A stretch of DNA of 64,000 bases, from assembly GCA_937773605.1 (NCBI GenBank), contig CALJVP010000002.1, forward strand, positions 124,001 to 188,000. Direction: 5' to 3'. Made by a program: the position numbers and the translations under genes. The notes under the pieces are model-generated. The model had not been told where the DNA came from and searched no databases. It worked only from the letters and a program-made list of their open reading frames with translations. Position 1 is the first letter of the stretch. Each line of letters opens with the position of its first letter. This document shows positions 38,877-48,811 of this stretch, piece by piece. The stretch comes from an uncultured SAR86 cluster bacterium (GTDB lineage: Bacteria > Pseudomonadota > Gammaproteobacteria > Magnimaribacterales > Magnimaribacteraceae).

Positions 38877-40499
38877 CTATTTATTTATTAAATAATTCTT
38901 ATATTCATCTCTTAAATTTGTTTTTAAGAGTTTTCCAGTGGCTGTATGCGGTAATTCATTGACAAAAATGACATCATCAGGGAGCCACCATTTAGCTACC
39001 TTATCTTCCAAATAACCTAGTATGTCATCTTTAGTAGGATCTGCATCAGCTGCTTTAACAATTAATAATACTGGTCTTTCATCCCATTTTTCATGCAATA
39101 CACCTATAACACAAGCCTCTCCTACTCCAGGGTGCCCAACAGCAGTATTCTCAAGATCTATGGAGCTTATCCACTCCCCGCCTGACTTTATTACGTCTTT
39201 GCTACGATCTACAATCTCCATATAACCTTCAGGATGTATCTTTGCTACATCACCAGTATCAAACCAGCCATTCGCATCCATCGCGCTCTGATTACTCTTA
39301 AAGTACCTCTCTACTATTGTTGGCCCTTTAACCAATAACCTGCCAAAAGCAACTCCATCTTTAGGTAATTCATTGCCTTCATCATCTGCTATCGTCATTT
39401 CTAGACCAAAAAAAGCTTTCCCTTGTTTTTGTTGTAGGTCGTAACGATCCTCAATATCCATATCATCCATTGCATCAGTCCTGCTAGTTGCCGTTCCTAG
39501 TGGACTCATCTCGGTCATACCCCATCCGTGCATCAAGAAAACATCATGCTTCTCTTCAAATTCTTGAATCATGGCTCTTGGCGCTGCTGCCCCTCCCACA
39601 AGAGCATTCTTAACAGAATCGAGAGTTTGGTTAGTTTCTTTAAGGTATTGAAGTAAACCTAACCAAACCGTAGGAACGCCCATCAATAAATCTGGTTTTT
39701 CAGAATCTATCAGCTCAAAAACAGAAGCTCCATCCAAGGCTGGTCCTGGAAACACTAATTTAGCTCCTAACATAGCAGCCGCATAAGGTATTCCCCATGC
39801 ATTGACATGGAACATCGGGACTACAGGCAATATGACTGTTGAGCTCGAAACGTTAGCTACATTGCCTGTACTAACAATCCAGGCATGAAGAATAGTAGAT
39901 CTATGAGAGTATAAAACTCCTTTAGGATCTCCTGTGGTCCCAGAGGTATAACATAGACTTGAAGCAGTATTTTCATCAAATTCAGGCCAGGAGAAATCTT
40001 CTGATTCAGCCGCTATTAAGTCTTCGTAGCAAATAACATTTTCTAAAGTTGTTTCTGGCATGTTGTCATTATCCGTCAAGATCACAACTCCTTTGATGCC
40101 ATTTAAACTAGCAGAAATAGATTCCAATAATTCCACAAATGATAAATCTATAAATAAATATTTATTATCTGCATGATTAATAATATAAGTGAGTTGTTCA
40201 GGAAAAAGTCGCGGGTTCACGGTATTGACCACACACCCTATTCCAGAAACTCCGAAGTACAGTTCAAAATGCCTATAAGTGTTCCAAGCCAAAGTTCCTA
40301 TAGTATCGCCCTTCTCAAGACCTAACTTCGTTAAAGCATTAGCCAATTGACGAGACCTTTTGGCTGCATCTGAAAAAGTGTAACGATGTATAGGCCCTTC
40401 AACCGTCCTCGATACAATTTCTGCATCTGCATGATAAGCCTCAGCATGTTCTATAAGACCAGATATTAATAATTGGCCTTGCATCATATTTCCTAACAT
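38877..40499 (-). CDS. Fatty acid--CoA ligase, AlkK-like
   Basis: 540-residue ANL-superfamily adenylating enzyme. The N-terminus ([17 protein letters not shown]...[16 protein letters not shown]) is of the medium/long-chain AlkK type. The AMP-binding P-loop is [16 protein letters not shown], followed by [46 protein letters not shown] and the catalytic lysine segment [14 protein letters not shown]. It activates a fatty acid to its acyl-CoA. It shares a probable transcript with the MaoC-like gene downstream and the GH84 gene upstream (three-base gap). Confidence 0.9.
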   Translation of the reverse strand: MLGNMMQGQLLISGLIEHAEAYHADAEIVSRTVEGPIHRYTFSDAAKRSRQLANALTKLGLEKGDTIGTLAWNTYRHFELYFGVSGIGCVVNTVNPRLFPEQLTYIINHADNKYLFIDLSFVELLESISASLNGIKGVVILTDNDNMPETTLENVICYEDLIAAESEDFSWPEFDENTASSLCYTSGTTGDPKGVLYSHRSTILHAWIVSTGNVANVSSSTVILPVVPMFHVNAWGIPYAAAMLGAKLVFPGPALDGASVFELIDSEKPDLLMGVPTVWLGLLQYLKETNQTLDSVKNALVGGAAAPRAMIQEFEEKHDVFLMHGWGMTEMSPLGTATSRTDAMDDMDIEDRYDLQQKQGKAFFGLEMTIADDEGNELPKDGVAFGRLLVKGPTIVERYFKSNQSAMDANGWFDTGDVAKIHPEGYMEIVDRSKDVIKSGGEWISSIDLENTAVGHPGVGEACVIGVLHEKWDERPVLLIVKAADADPTKDDILGYLEDKVAKWWLPDDVIFVNELPHTATGKLLKTNLRDEYKNYLINK

Positions 40500-40502
40500 T
40501 TC

Positions 40503-41639
40503 TTACCTCTCTTCGTTCTTTTCAATAAATATAGATTTAAATAGCGGACCAGAATATCTTCGGGAAGCCCAAGCTTCAAGTGTCTTTTTATCAGCACCAG
40601 ATTTAATTTTTTTTAAGAAATGTAACTGATTGAAAAAATCCCACAAAAAAGGTGACCATTCAAGCTGAAGAGGGCTCTTCCACTTGACACATAACTCGTT
40701 AGAAAGGTTAATTAAGTTTTGAATGTCCTCGAGGGTATTCAATTCAGGTAAATCTTCAAATGGTCCATCGAAGAAAGGTATAAGAGCGTTGAAATCTAGA
40801 GGAACTCCGAACTTCTTTAAAATTTTCTCGGTACTCATGTTGCCTTTTAAGTGGTGTAAAATAATACTATCTGTCATCGGTAAACCGGTAAGGTTTAACC
40901 CTATGCCTTGAATAGCCTTTTTAGTAATATTTCGACCTCGGTAAGATCCAATATAGAACTTAGTAGGACAATAATCGTTTGCATAATAATTATCCCAAAC
41001 AACTATTGGGTTACTTATGACTTTATTTAATTCTTCAATTTCCTGATCATCTATATATTGACTCACCACTTGTTTGCCTGTCCAAAGCATCGGTAGATTG
41101 TTTGGGACTGTTTCAGATAAACCTTTTAAATATGTAGAATTAGAAATGTTGTCATTTGCAAAGCTATTGCAATAGACCGTGGGGCAAAACATCAAAGAGC
41201 TTGAAGAATCTTTTTTTAAAAATTCTGACAGTTCTTTCACTACAAGGCCGTGCATTTTTCCTAATCCTTCATCACGCTCAGACTCAATATCATCGAAGAA
41301 AATAGCAAAATCTTTAAAACCGATTGACTGAAGTTGAGCGTATTTCTTTTTCAATTTTTTTAAATCGAGTTCTTCATCACCTTTGAAAGAAAGGCCAGGT
41401 GATAAAGAGAAATAAGGCGTTATCCCTAGTTTAGTTGCTTCTTTTTTAAAGTTTTTAAGATTTTTTAATTCTTTATCAGGGTAAAGCTTAAACCAATCTA
41501 TTCTGTGGTAAGGATCTTCTTTAGGCCCATAAATATACGTATTCATTTCAAGCTGAGAGAGTGTTTTTAACAATATTGATCTGTCCTTCCAAGACAACAA
41601 CCTGCCATAATAGCCTTCTAAATAACCTTCAAGAAACAA
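40503..41639 (-). CDS. GH84 family beta-N-acetylglucosaminidase-like protein
   Basis: 378-residue protein resembling the catalytic domain of bacterial and eukaryotic O-GlcNAcases (hyaluronidase-like GH84). It begins with the signature EGYLEGYYGRLLSWKDR, then MNTYIYGPKEDPYHR, SLSPGLSF and FAIFFDDIES, where D116-D117 match the catalytic Asp pair; WDNYYANDY and NLTGLPM follow. No signal peptide is visible, so it may be cytoplasmic. The start is TTG 41639 with GAGGG eight bases upstream. It could release GlcNAc from glycans or proteins; the substrate is unknown. Confidence 0.85.
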   Translation of the reverse strand: MFLEGYLEGYYGRLLSWKDRSILLKTLSQLEMNTYIYGPKEDPYHRIDWFKLYPDKELKNLKNFKKEATKLGITPYFSLSPGLSFKGDEELDLKKLKKKYAQLQSIGFKDFAIFFDDIESERDEGLGKMHGLVVKELSEFLKKDSSSSLMFCPTVYCNSFANDNISNSTYLKGLSETVPNNLPMLWTGKQVVSQYIDDQEIEELNKVISNPIVVWDNYYANDYCPTKFYIGSYRGRNITKKAIQGIGLNLTGLPMTDSIILHHLKGNMSTEKILKKFGVPLDFNALIPFFDGPFEDLPELNTLEDIQNLINLSNELCVKWKSPLQLEWSPFLWDFFNQLHFLKKIKSGADKKTLEAWASRRYSGPLFKSIFIEKNEER

Positions 41640-41656
41640 TTCAATACCCTCTTTTT

Positions 41657-42490
41657 TTAATTTTTTATTCCACTTGAAACTCTATTATCACCGTTAAGGT
41701 CTTTATGTACCTCTATGGCAGTATAGTTAGATTCTTCATAAAATTCTTCGACTAAATCGCTTTGTTCAGGAGCGTGCTCTACGAAGATCCTTCCTCCCTT
41801 AACTAAACATCTAAAACTATCTTTTATTATTTTATTTAAATCTGCAAAGCCTTGATCTTTTGAAACTAAAGCTTCTATTGGCTCCTTAGAAACTCCATCT
41901 GCTTTTAATCGTAGATCATTAGCATCAATATAAGGAGGGTTACTAACAACAACGTCAAGAGAAGATGATTGAATCGCGTCTAACCAGTTTGACCTAAAGA
42001 AACCAACACGGAGTCCAAGATTATTCATGTTATCTATAGCAATTTTTATCGAATTTTCGGATTTTTCTAATGCATAAATTAACCAATTTTTTCTCTCAGA
42101 TGCCAACGCAAGGGCAATTGCTCCGCTACCAGTTCCAGCATCTAAGATTTTAATTGATTGCTGGTCAAAGGAATCTAAAACCAGCTCCATGATAGTTTCA
42201 GTTTCCGGTCTTGGTACCAGAACATGCTTATTAACTTTTAAATCAATATTCCAAAAGCCTATCTTTCCTACTATATAAGCTAGAGGCTCTCCATCATTTC
42301 GCCTATTTATCATATCACCTAAATTCTTATAATCTTCCGAACTAAGATAGTGGGATTTGCTATAAAAATCTGACCTAGTTACCTTTAATATAAAAAGAAA
42401 TATCTGCTCTAAATCAACACGATCACAGTTGGTATTTTTGTTTATTAAAATCTGTTCTTTCAGTAAATCGGAAGCAAGAAGCCTTGTCAT
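41657..42490 (-). CDS. prmC: Peptide chain release factor N5-glutamine methyltransferase PrmC
   Basis: Methylates the Gln of the GGQ motif of release factors RF1 and RF2. It has 277 residues with a helical N-terminal domain, the SAM-binding motif DAGTGSGAIALALA (about 117-130) and the catalytic NPPY (184-187). It overlaps prfA, its substrate gene, by four bases, as is typical. Confidence 0.96.
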   Translation of the reverse strand: MTRLLASDLLKEQILINKNTNCDRVDLEQIFLFILKVTRSDFYSKSHYLSSEDYKNLGDMINRRNDGEPLAYIVGKIGFWNIDLKVNKHVLVPRPETETIMELVLDSFDQQSIKILDAGTGSGAIALALASERKNWLIYALEKSENSIKIAIDNMNNLGLRVGFFRSNWLDAIQSSSLDVVVSNPPYIDANDLRLKADGVSKEPIEALVSKDQGFADLNKIIKDSFRCLVKGGRIFVEHAPEQSDLVEEFYEESNYTAIEVHKDLNGDNRVSSGIKN

Positions 42491-43578
42491 ATAGAACTTT
42501 TTTCTAAATTTGCTAAAGCTCTGGCTTGGTTCTCTTCTAGTAAAGAAGAAATCATCGTTTCCATGTCGCCGTCAAGAAAACCAGCTAAATTATGCACAGA
42601 CATTTCTATTCTATGATCCGTTATCCTGTTTTGAGGAAAATTATATGTTCTTATCTTTTCTGATCTATCACCAGAGCCCACCATCACCTTTCTATTTTCA
42701 GCTTGCTCAGCATCTTTTTTTTCTTTTTCTGAATCCAAGAGTTTAGCTTTTAGCAAGGACATGGCTTTTTCTTTATTCTTGTGCTGCGACCTTCCATCTT
42801 GGCACTCAACAACTATTCCTGAAGGAGTGTGTGTTAAACGGACAGCTGAGTCTGTTTTGTTTACATGCTGACCTCCAGCTCCGGAAGCTCTGAATGTATC
42901 CACCCTAAGGTCGCTCTTATCAATAACAATTTCTTGTAAAGCATCCATTTCAGCAAGAACAGCTACTGAGCAAGCTGAAGTATGAATTCTTCCTTGAGAC
43001 TCAGTAGAAGGCACTCTTTGCACTCTATGGACACCGGCTTCAAATTTAAGTTGCTTATAGACATCCGCACCTTCTATTCGAGTAACAAGCTCTTTATAGC
43101 CTCCGTGATCTCCTTCTCGTATATTGACAACTTCCATTTTCCAATTATTTCGTTCTGCTAATCTTGAGTACATTCTGAATAAATCCCCTGCAAACAGAGC
43201 AGCCTCGTCGCCACCAGCTCCTGCTCTTACTTCTAAGAATACATCCTTAGAATCATCTGGATCTTTAGGCAAAAGAAGTTTCTTAATTTCTCCTTCAAGA
43301 TCTAGGGTTCTTTCTTTTAACTCTGATATCTCACCTTCTGCCATCGCCCTCATTTCCGGGTCCTCATCTTTGGAAAGAGCAAGAGCCTCTTCAAGGCCAT
43401 TCTGAGCTTTCAGGTATTCATTGTAGCCGTTAACTACCGGTGCTAGATCTGAATATTCCTTTGAAATTTTTATGTAATTTTCTTGATCGCTCGTAACATC
43501 TGGCTGACTAAGCAAGTCTTCAATTTCTCTATATCTAGAAGCAATCTCTGATAATTTAGATAAAATGCTTTCAATCAT
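42487..43578 (-). CDS. prfA: Peptide chain release factor 1
   Basis: Terminates translation at UAA and UAG. It has 363 residues with the catalytic GGQ (235-237) and, at the codon-reading tripeptide, PST (190-192) in HRVQRVPSTESQGRIHTSA (E. coli has PAT; the PxT pattern is kept). hemA, which usually precedes prfA, is missing: only 32 bases separate prfA from the divergent lolB. Confidence 0.97.
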   Translation of the reverse strand: MIESILSKLSEIASRYREIEDLLSQPDVTSDQENYIKISKEYSDLAPVVNGYNEYLKAQNGLEEALALSKDEDPEMRAMAEGEISELKERTLDLEGEIKKLLLPKDPDDSKDVFLEVRAGAGGDEAALFAGDLFRMYSRLAERNNWKMEVVNIREGDHGGYKELVTRIEGADVYKQLKFEAGVHRVQRVPSTESQGRIHTSACSVAVLAEMDALQEIVIDKSDLRVDTFRASGAGGQHVNKTDSAVRLTHTPSGIVVECQDGRSQHKNKEKAMSLLKAKLLDSEKEKKDAEQAENRKVMVGSGDRSEKIRTYNFPQNRITDHRIEMSVHNLAGFLDGDMETMISSLLEENQARALANLEKSSI

Positions 43579-43610
43579 CCCGTTAAACCTTCAAGATTTG
43601 TTATTAAGCT

Positions 43611-44141
43611 ATGAATTCTCATTATTTAAATTTTAGATTATTACTATTTTTTATTATAACTAGTCTTTTTCTTATTAGTTGCAGTACCAAACCTCAATTA
43701 ATAAAGAATTCGGAATTAAAAGATATTCAGTTCCAATCTAACTACACTCTTGAAGGCAAGTTTAAGGCTTCGATCAACGATATCAAGGAAACAGGCTATT
43801 TTGTGATAAAAAAGATTGAAAATTCAATTGAATTGAGAATTGGAAAAAACTATTTACTTCCAGAAAAGAAAATTTATTTTCTATTGGATGAAAAATTAAA
43901 TATAAGTGATTTATTCTATGAAAATGAAATTAATACCCAGTATCAATTTAGTCAAGAGAGTCTTTCTCTAAAGAACCTTCTTAAAAACTTACTTGGTCAA
44001 GAGCAGACACTTTCCTTAAATTGGAACGTCAAGTACCCAGATGGTATTAGCTCTGTTAATGGGTTTAAGTTACCCAAAAAGATTATTATTGAGAATAACG
44101 AAGTGCAACTAGAGATAATTAATAAAAATTACATTGAATAA
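43611..44141 (+). CDS. lolB: Outer-membrane lipoprotein receptor LolB (divergent)
   Basis: Accepts lipoproteins from LolA and inserts them into the outer membrane. It has 176 residues; the signal peptide ends in the lipobox LISC (C24). Sequence similarity is weak (YTLEGKFKASIND, SLNWNVKYPDG, LPKKIIIENNEVQLEI fit the pattern of LolB strands), so the call leans on the position between divergent prfA and ispE, which is the conserved place of lolB. Its stop lies eight bases into ispE. Confidence 0.78.
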   Translation: MNSHYLNFRLLLFFIITSLFLISCSTKPQLIKNSELKDIQFQSNYTLEGKFKASINDIKETGYFVIKKIENSIELRIGKNYLLPEKKIYFLLDEKLNISDLFYENEINTQYQFSQESLSLKNLLKNLLGQEQTLSLNWNVKYPDGISSVNGFKLPKKIIIENNEVQLEIINKNYIE

Positions 44142-44946
44142 GCTGTCAATAAAAGCTCCAGCAAAACTAAACCTTCATTTGCAAGTCTTAGGAAAAAGAA
44201 GTGATGGTTATCATGACATCTCAAGTTATTTTAGTTTCATCAACCTTTTTGATGTCTTAGAGTTTTACTTAACTAAAGGTGAAATTGTTTTAAATGAATC
44301 CCCTCCTATAGAAAATAATCTTGTAATCCAAGCAGCAGAGCTAATAAGAAATGACTCTAATTCCTCATTAGGAGTAGAGATTAATCTGTCAAAAAATATC
44401 CCTCAACAAAAAGGTCTAGGTGGTGGAAGTTCTGACGCTGCTGCCACCCTCATTGCTCTGAATAAAATATGGAATCTAAATTATAGTAAACAGGAATTAC
44501 AAGCTTTAGGTCTAAAGTTAGGTTCGGATATTCCTTTCTTTATCAACGGTTATTCTTGTTGGTCAGAGGGACGTGGAGAAATTTTCTCTTCTTTGGAATT
44601 GAAGGAAAGTTGGTTCTTATTGTTCTTACCTAAAACAAAGATAAGTACAAAAATAGCTTTTAACAGCTTAGATGTGGCTAATGAAACCGTCATCTCTAAG
44701 GATGATTTCTTACAAGGAAACAGAGTAAATTCTTTTACAGAGTGGGCTAGGGAAAATTACAAGGAACTAGATATTCTGTTTCAAAAACTTGAATTATTGG
44801 GGAATCCTCAGCTAACAGGTACAGGATCAGCAATTTTTATGGAATGTGGTTCAAAAAAAGATGCGGAAAGTAAGCTGATCGGCCTACCTGAAGCTTTTTT
44901 AGTAAAAAGTTTAGATCATTCACCTTTATTACAGATTTTAGAATAA
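44134..44946 (+). CDS. ispE: 4-diphosphocytidyl-2-C-methyl-D-erythritol kinase IspE
   Basis: GHMP kinase of the MEP isoprenoid pathway. It has 270 residues with APAKLNLHLQVLGKRSDGYHD at the start, the ATP loop KGLGGGSSDAAATL and the C-terminal LTGTGSAIF motif. The start is TTG 44134, which overlaps lolB by eight bases; no ATG is available in register. It is followed by tRNA-Gln and prs, as in E. coli and Pseudomonas. Confidence 0.95.
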   Translation: MNKLSIKAPAKLNLHLQVLGKRSDGYHDISSYFSFINLFDVLEFYLTKGEIVLNESPPIENNLVIQAAELIRNDSNSSLGVEINLSKNIPQQKGLGGGSSDAAATLIALNKIWNLNYSKQELQALGLKLGSDIPFFINGYSCWSEGRGEIFSSLELKESWFLLFLPKTKISTKIAFNSLDVANETVISKDDFLQGNRVNSFTEWARENYKELDILFQKLELLGNPQLTGTGSAIFMECGSKKDAESKLIGLPEAFLVKSLDHSPLLQILE

Positions 44947-44963
44947 AATACGCGCCATTGAAT

Positions 44964-45038
44964 TGGGGTGTAGCCAAGCGGTAAGGCAGCGGCTTTTGAT
45001 GCCGCCATGCGATGGTTCGAATCCATCCACCCCAGCCA
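44964..45038 (+). tRNA. tRNA-Gln (anticodon UUG)
   Basis: 75 bases folding to a standard cloverleaf: acceptor TGGGGTG pairs with CACCCCA, anticodon stem GCGGC/GCCGC encloses TTTTGAT with anticodon TTG, the T-loop is TTCGAAT, and the CCA end is encoded. It lies between ispE and prs, a conserved location in gammaproteobacteria. Confidence 0.97.
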
Positions 45039-45060
45039 AGTTTTGTGAGGGAAGATAGAT

Positions 45061-46020
45061 ATGATGAATTCTCAAAGAAATGGGTTAGTTTTGTTCTCCG
45101 GAAATGGAAATAAAGGCCTATCTGAAGCAATTTCTAAAGAATTAGGAATTAGACTGGGGGAAGCTAAAGTAGATACCTTTAGCGATGGTGAAATTAGTAT
45201 TGGCATACAGGAAAATGTTAGAGGAAAGGATGTTTTCTTAATTCAACCTACTTGCGCTCCGGCTGGAGATAACCTCCTCGAACTCATAATAATGGTAGAT
45301 GCACTCAAAAGATCTTCTGCCGGAAGAATTACGGCCGTTGTTCCTTATTACGGATACGCCAGACAAGACAGAAGAGTAAGGTCTGAAAGAGTTCCGATAA
45401 GCGCAAAAGTTATGGCTGATATATTAGAACGATCAGGTATAGATCGTGTCTTAACGGTGGAATTGCATTCTGAGCAGATCCAAGGTTTTTTTGATATACC
45501 GGTGGATAATGTCTACGGAACGAAAGTAATGAGAGACGATATAGTAAAAATGAATTCAGATAACCAGCTGGTGGTTTCTCCTGATGTAGGTGGTGTTGTT
45601 AGATCTAGAGCACTAGCTAAGGTACTGGGACTTTCTGATCTAGCCATTATTGATAAAAGAAGAGATGAAGCCAACCAATCAGAAGTCATGAATGTGATTG
45701 GCGATGTTGAAAATAAAGACTGCATTATTGTTGATGATATAGCTGATACAGCTGGAACTTTATGCAATGCTGCCTCAGCATTAAAAGAAAATGGAGCCAC
45801 TAAAGTCTATGCTTATATTGTTCATCCTGTGTTATCGGGCAATGCAATAGAAAAAATTTCTAAATCAAAGCTTGATCAATTGGTTGTAACGGATACCATA
45901 CCGCTCTCTGAAGAAGCACAGGCCTGTAAGAAGATTCGAATAATCACTATGGCACCTACTTTGGCAGAAGCAATTAGAAGAGTTAATAACGAAGAATCTA
46001 TAAGCGCAATGTTCTTATAG
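45061..46020 (+). CDS. prs: Ribose-phosphate pyrophosphokinase Prs
   Basis: Makes PRPP from ribose 5-phosphate and ATP for nucleotide, histidine and NAD synthesis. It has 319 residues: [47 protein letters not shown] (ATP-binding loop), and the PRPP-binding [19 protein letters not shown] lies ten bases before ATG 45061; the next codon is also ATG. HisG, which uses PRPP, is encoded at 21563. Confidence 0.97.
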   Translation: MMNSQRNGLVLFSGNGNKGLSEAISKELGIRLGEAKVDTFSDGEISIGIQENVRGKDVFLIQPTCAPAGDNLLELIIMVDALKRSSAGRITAVVPYYGYARQDRRVRSERVPISAKVMADILERSGIDRVLTVELHSEQIQGFFDIPVDNVYGTKVMRDDIVKMNSDNQLVVSPDVGGVVRSRALAKVLGLSDLAIIDKRRDEANQSEVMNVIGDVENKDCIIVDDIADTAGTLCNAASALKENGATKVYAYIVHPVLSGNAIEKISKSKLDQLVVTDTIPLSEEAQACKKIRIITMAPTLAEAIRRVNNEESISAMFL

Positions 46021-46035
46021 ATATGGAGACAAGAG

Positions 46036-46734
46036 ATGAGTGAGCAAGTAAGTTTAAACGCTGAGAATAGAGAAATAGAAGGTAAGTCTTCAAGTAGACT
46101 TTTAAGAAGAAGTGGCTCAGTACCTGCTGTTATCTATGGCGGATCTAAAGAACCTCTAAGGATCTCAATTCTTGAAAAAGATATTTCTAAAGCATCGTCG
46201 GTACCTGGATTCACGACTCAAATTCTTAGTATCTCAGTCGCAGGAAAAGAAGAAAATGTAATTATCAAAGAGATCCAGCGTCATCCTGCTACTGAAAGAG
46301 TTCTTCACGCAGACCTGATGAGAGTTAACCCGGATACAAAAATTAGTATTTCTGTACCCATAAGATTTATAAATGAAGAATCTTGTGTCGGAGTGAAGAT
46401 GCACGGAGGGGTTGTATCTCATCTAATCAACGATATTGATATTAGTTGTCTTGCATCGAACTTACCTGAGTTTTTAGAAGTAGACGTGGAAGAAATGGAC
46501 ATAGGTGATTCAGTATTTCTATCAGCTCTGAAGCTACCTGAGGGAGTTGAAATTCCTATATTAGCTTTAGGTGAAGATAGAGACCAAGCTGTAGTTTCTG
46601 TTACAGAAGCTAAAGTTATAGAGATTGAACCTGAAATTGTTGAATCTGAAGGTGAGGAAGGTGAAGAAGGTGAGGAAGGTGAAGGTGAAGAAGGTTCTGA
46701 GGATTCTGAAAGTACAGAAGGTGACTCTGAATAA
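46036..46734 (+). CDS. rplY: 50S ribosomal protein bL25 (CTC-type) with long acidic tail
   Basis: 5S rRNA-binding protein. It has an N-terminal L25 domain (about 1-90: RLLRRSGSVPAVIYGGSKEPL, EIQRHPATERVLHADLMRV) and a TL5/CTC beta domain (about 95-185). The C-terminal 45 residues are almost purely Glu, Gly, Ser and Asp, coded by repeats of GAAGGTGAG-like units at about 46650-46700. At 232 residues it is near the CTC-type length. It lies between prs and pth as in other gammaproteobacteria. Confidence 0.94.
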   Translation: MSEQVSLNAENREIEGKSSSRLLRRSGSVPAVIYGGSKEPLRISILEKDISKASSVPGFTTQILSISVAGKEENVIIKEIQRHPATERVLHADLMRVNPDTKISISVPIRFINEESCVGVKMHGGVVSHLINDIDISCLASNLPEFLEVDVEEMDIGDSVFLSALKLPEGVEIPILALGEDRDQAVVSVTEAKVIEIEPEIVESEGEEGEEGEEGEGEEGSEDSESTEGDSE

Positions 46735-46767
46735 TAAGAGCTTCTGGATTACTTCCCTAATCTATTC

Positions 46768-47349
46768 ATGAGTATACTCATTGTGGGGCTAGGAAACCCC
46801 GGTAAACAGTACGAACATACTCGACATAACGTTGGCGAAGACTTTATAGATATTCTTGCTGACAAGTACGGCATTGAATTAAAGAAAGAAAAGAAATTTC
46901 TAGGCAGTTACGGAAAAGTATTAGCTTTTAACACAACGCTTCACTTACTGAAACCAGACCACTATATGAACGAAAGTGGGATCGCGGTGAAAAAAACAAA
47001 AAGCTTTCTAAACATCCCTATTGACCAGATCCTAATAGTACATGACGACTTGGATTTACCTTCTGGTAATTTAAAATTTAAAGAGATGGGAGGTCATGGA
47101 GGTCATAACGGTCTAAGAAACATAATTGACCATCTTAACGGAGAATCATCGTTTAAAAGGTTAAGAATTGGCATTGGACACCCGGGCAAAGAAAAGGATG
47201 TAACAAAATATGTTTTAACAAAACCAACTAGTAAAGAAAGAGATCTAATAGAAACAAACATGAGAGATTCTTTAGAGACTATAGATTTGGTTATTCAGTC
47301 TAAATGGCAAGAAGCATTGTTGAAACTGCACACAAATATGGACAGTTAA
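46768..47349 (+). CDS. pth: Peptidyl-tRNA hydrolase Pth
   Basis: Releases tRNA from peptidyl-tRNA that has dropped off ribosomes. It has 193 residues with LIVGLGNPGKQYEHTRHNVGED (catalytic His in RHNVG), KPDHYMNESG (substrate-binding Asn), VHDDLDLPSGNLKFKEMGGHGGHNGLR and RLRIGIGHPG. It lies between rplY and ychF. Confidence 0.97.
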   Translation: MSILIVGLGNPGKQYEHTRHNVGEDFIDILADKYGIELKKEKKFLGSYGKVLAFNTTLHLLKPDHYMNESGIAVKKTKSFLNIPIDQILIVHDDLDLPSGNLKFKEMGGHGGHNGLRNIIDHLNGESSFKRLRIGIGHPGKEKDVTKYVLTKPTSKERDLIETNMRDSLETIDLVIQSKWQEALLKLHTNMDS

Positions 47350-47352
47350 TCT

Positions 47353-48441
47353 ATGAGCGTAAAATGTGGAATAGTTGGTTTACCAAATGTGGGGAAATCC
47401 ACCCTTTTCAATGCCCTTACTTCTGCTGGCATAGAAGCACAAAACTTTCCGTTTTGTACGATTGAACCGAATAAAGGAATAGTCCCGGTTCCTGACTTTA
47501 GGCTCAGCTCTATAGCTGAAATTGTAAACCCTGAAAAAGTCATACCTACAACCACTGAATTTGTTGATATAGCTGGGTTAGTTAAAGGTGCGTCAGAAGG
47601 AGAAGGTCTTGGAAATAAATTTCTTTCACATATCAGAGAAACGCAAGCAATTATCCATGTCGTAAGGTGCTTTGAAAATGATGATATCACTCATGTTCAT
47701 AATGAAATAAATCCGGTTATAGATCTAGAGACTGTAGAAACAGAATTACTACTCGCAGACCTTGAGACTATCTCAAATGCAAAACAAAGACTTGAAAAGG
47801 CATCGCGAGGTGGCGATAAAGAAGTATTAGCTGCCAAGGAAAGGCTTGAATCTCTAGAAGCTGAATTAAATAAAGGGGTTCTCGGCAGACACTCAGATTT
47901 TTATATCAAAAATGCAGAATATTTTAAAGAATTACAGCTAATAACAACAAAACCATGTCTCTATATAGCAAACGTTGAGGATCTAGGAGAAAAAAACCCT
48001 TTAGTTGATGACCTAGTTAATTATGCAAAATCAAGTAACTCTCAAGTACTGATACTCTGTAACCAAATAGAAGCCGAAATCGCAGAATTAGACCAAGAAG
48101 AAGGCAAAGAATTCTTAGAAGATTTGGGTATGGATGAGCCCGGTCTTAACAAACTCATAAGAGCAAGTTATGAAATGCTCTCATTACAAACTTATTTTAC
48201 AGCAGGAGTAAAAGAAGTTAGAGCCTGGACTATAAAATCTGGTGCAACAGCACCTCAAGCTGCTGGCGAAATTCATACTGATTTTGAAAAAGGCTTTATC
48301 AGAGCTGAAACAATTGGTTATGAAGATTTTATAAACTTCAGCGGCGAATCTGGAGCCAAAGAAGCAGGAAAACTTAAGTCTGAAGGCAGTGAATATATTG
48401 TTAAAGATGGAGATATTATTCATTTTAGATTTAATGTGTAA
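47353..48441 (+). CDS. ychF: Redox-regulated Obg-family ATPase YchF
   Basis: Ribosome-associated P-loop NTPase that prefers ATP. It has 362 residues with G1 [16 protein letters not shown]3 [20 protein letters not shown], a coiled-coil insertion (about 130-190), and the C-terminal TGS domain ending [12 protein letters not shown]. It follows pth by three bases. The tRNA-Met downstream keeps the usual neighbourhood. Confidence 0.97.
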   Translation: MSVKCGIVGLPNVGKSTLFNALTSAGIEAQNFPFCTIEPNKGIVPVPDFRLSSIAEIVNPEKVIPTTTEFVDIAGLVKGASEGEGLGNKFLSHIRETQAIIHVVRCFENDDITHVHNEINPVIDLETVETELLLADLETISNAKQRLEKASRGGDKEVLAAKERLESLEAELNKGVLGRHSDFYIKNAEYFKELQLITTKPCLYIANVEDLGEKNPLVDDLVNYAKSSNSQVLILCNQIEAEIAELDQEEGKEFLEDLGMDEPGLNKLIRASYEMLSLQTYFTAGVKEVRAWTIKSGATAPQAAGEIHTDFEKGFIRAETIGYEDFINFSGESGAKEAGKLKSEGSEYIVKDGDIIHFRFNV

Positions 48442-48486
48442 TCCTTACTCGACTTTATAGTCTCAGACTCATAAAATCCGCATCTT

Positions 48487-48563
48487 GGTTATGTAGCTCA
48501 GCTGGTTAGAGCACGGCATTCATAATGCCGGGGTCGGTGGTTCAAGTCCACCCATAACCACCA
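48487..48563 (+). tRNA. tRNA-Met (elongator, anticodon CAU)
   Basis: 77 bases: acceptor GGTTATG pairs with CATAACC, the D-arm is TAGCTCAGCTGGTTAGAGCA, the anticodon loop TTCATAA carries CAT, the T-loop is TTCAAGT, and CCA is encoded. The body matches elongator tRNA-Met better than tRNA-Ile2(CAU), though the latter cannot be fully excluded by eye. It lies after ychF. Confidence 0.93.
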
Positions 48564-48625
48564 GCTTCAAACTTTATTAAAGTCTTCATCTAATATAAGA
48601 TAAAGTGAGTTTTTAGGGGAGCTTT

Positions 48626-48811
48626 ATGTTGTGGTTATTAATTCAGTGGATTCTTTTTTTAGTATTATTTTTGGCTTTTGGTTATTTAACAAGCCGAATA
48701 ATTCTTTGGTTTTGGGGTTTATTGAAAGAAATAATGAATCCCCCAACATCAGAAAAAAATTTAGAACCTGATTCCTATGAAGAGGTTTCCCACGACTCTC
48801 AAGATAATTAG
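48626..48811 (+). CDS. Small single-span membrane protein of unknown function
   Basis: 61-residue product not matched to any family I know. It has a strongly hydrophobic N-terminal half (about residues 1-33, with many Leu, Phe and Trp, so one long or two short membrane spans) and an acidic, hydrophilic tail (EPDSYEEVSHDSQDN). A good ribosome-binding site, AGGGGAG, lies six bases before the ATG, which supports it over an opposing open frame on the other strand. It sits alone between tRNA-Met and the GPH symporter. Confidence 0.6.
   Translation: MLWLLIQWILFLVLFLAFGYLTSRIILWFWGLLKEIMNPPTSEKNLEPDSYEEVSHDSQDN

Noticed and set aside
44837..45130. Minus-strand frame running across tRNA-Gln into prs and ispE
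   Set aside because: It spans a tRNA and the ends of two real genes on the other strand; no ribosome-binding site.
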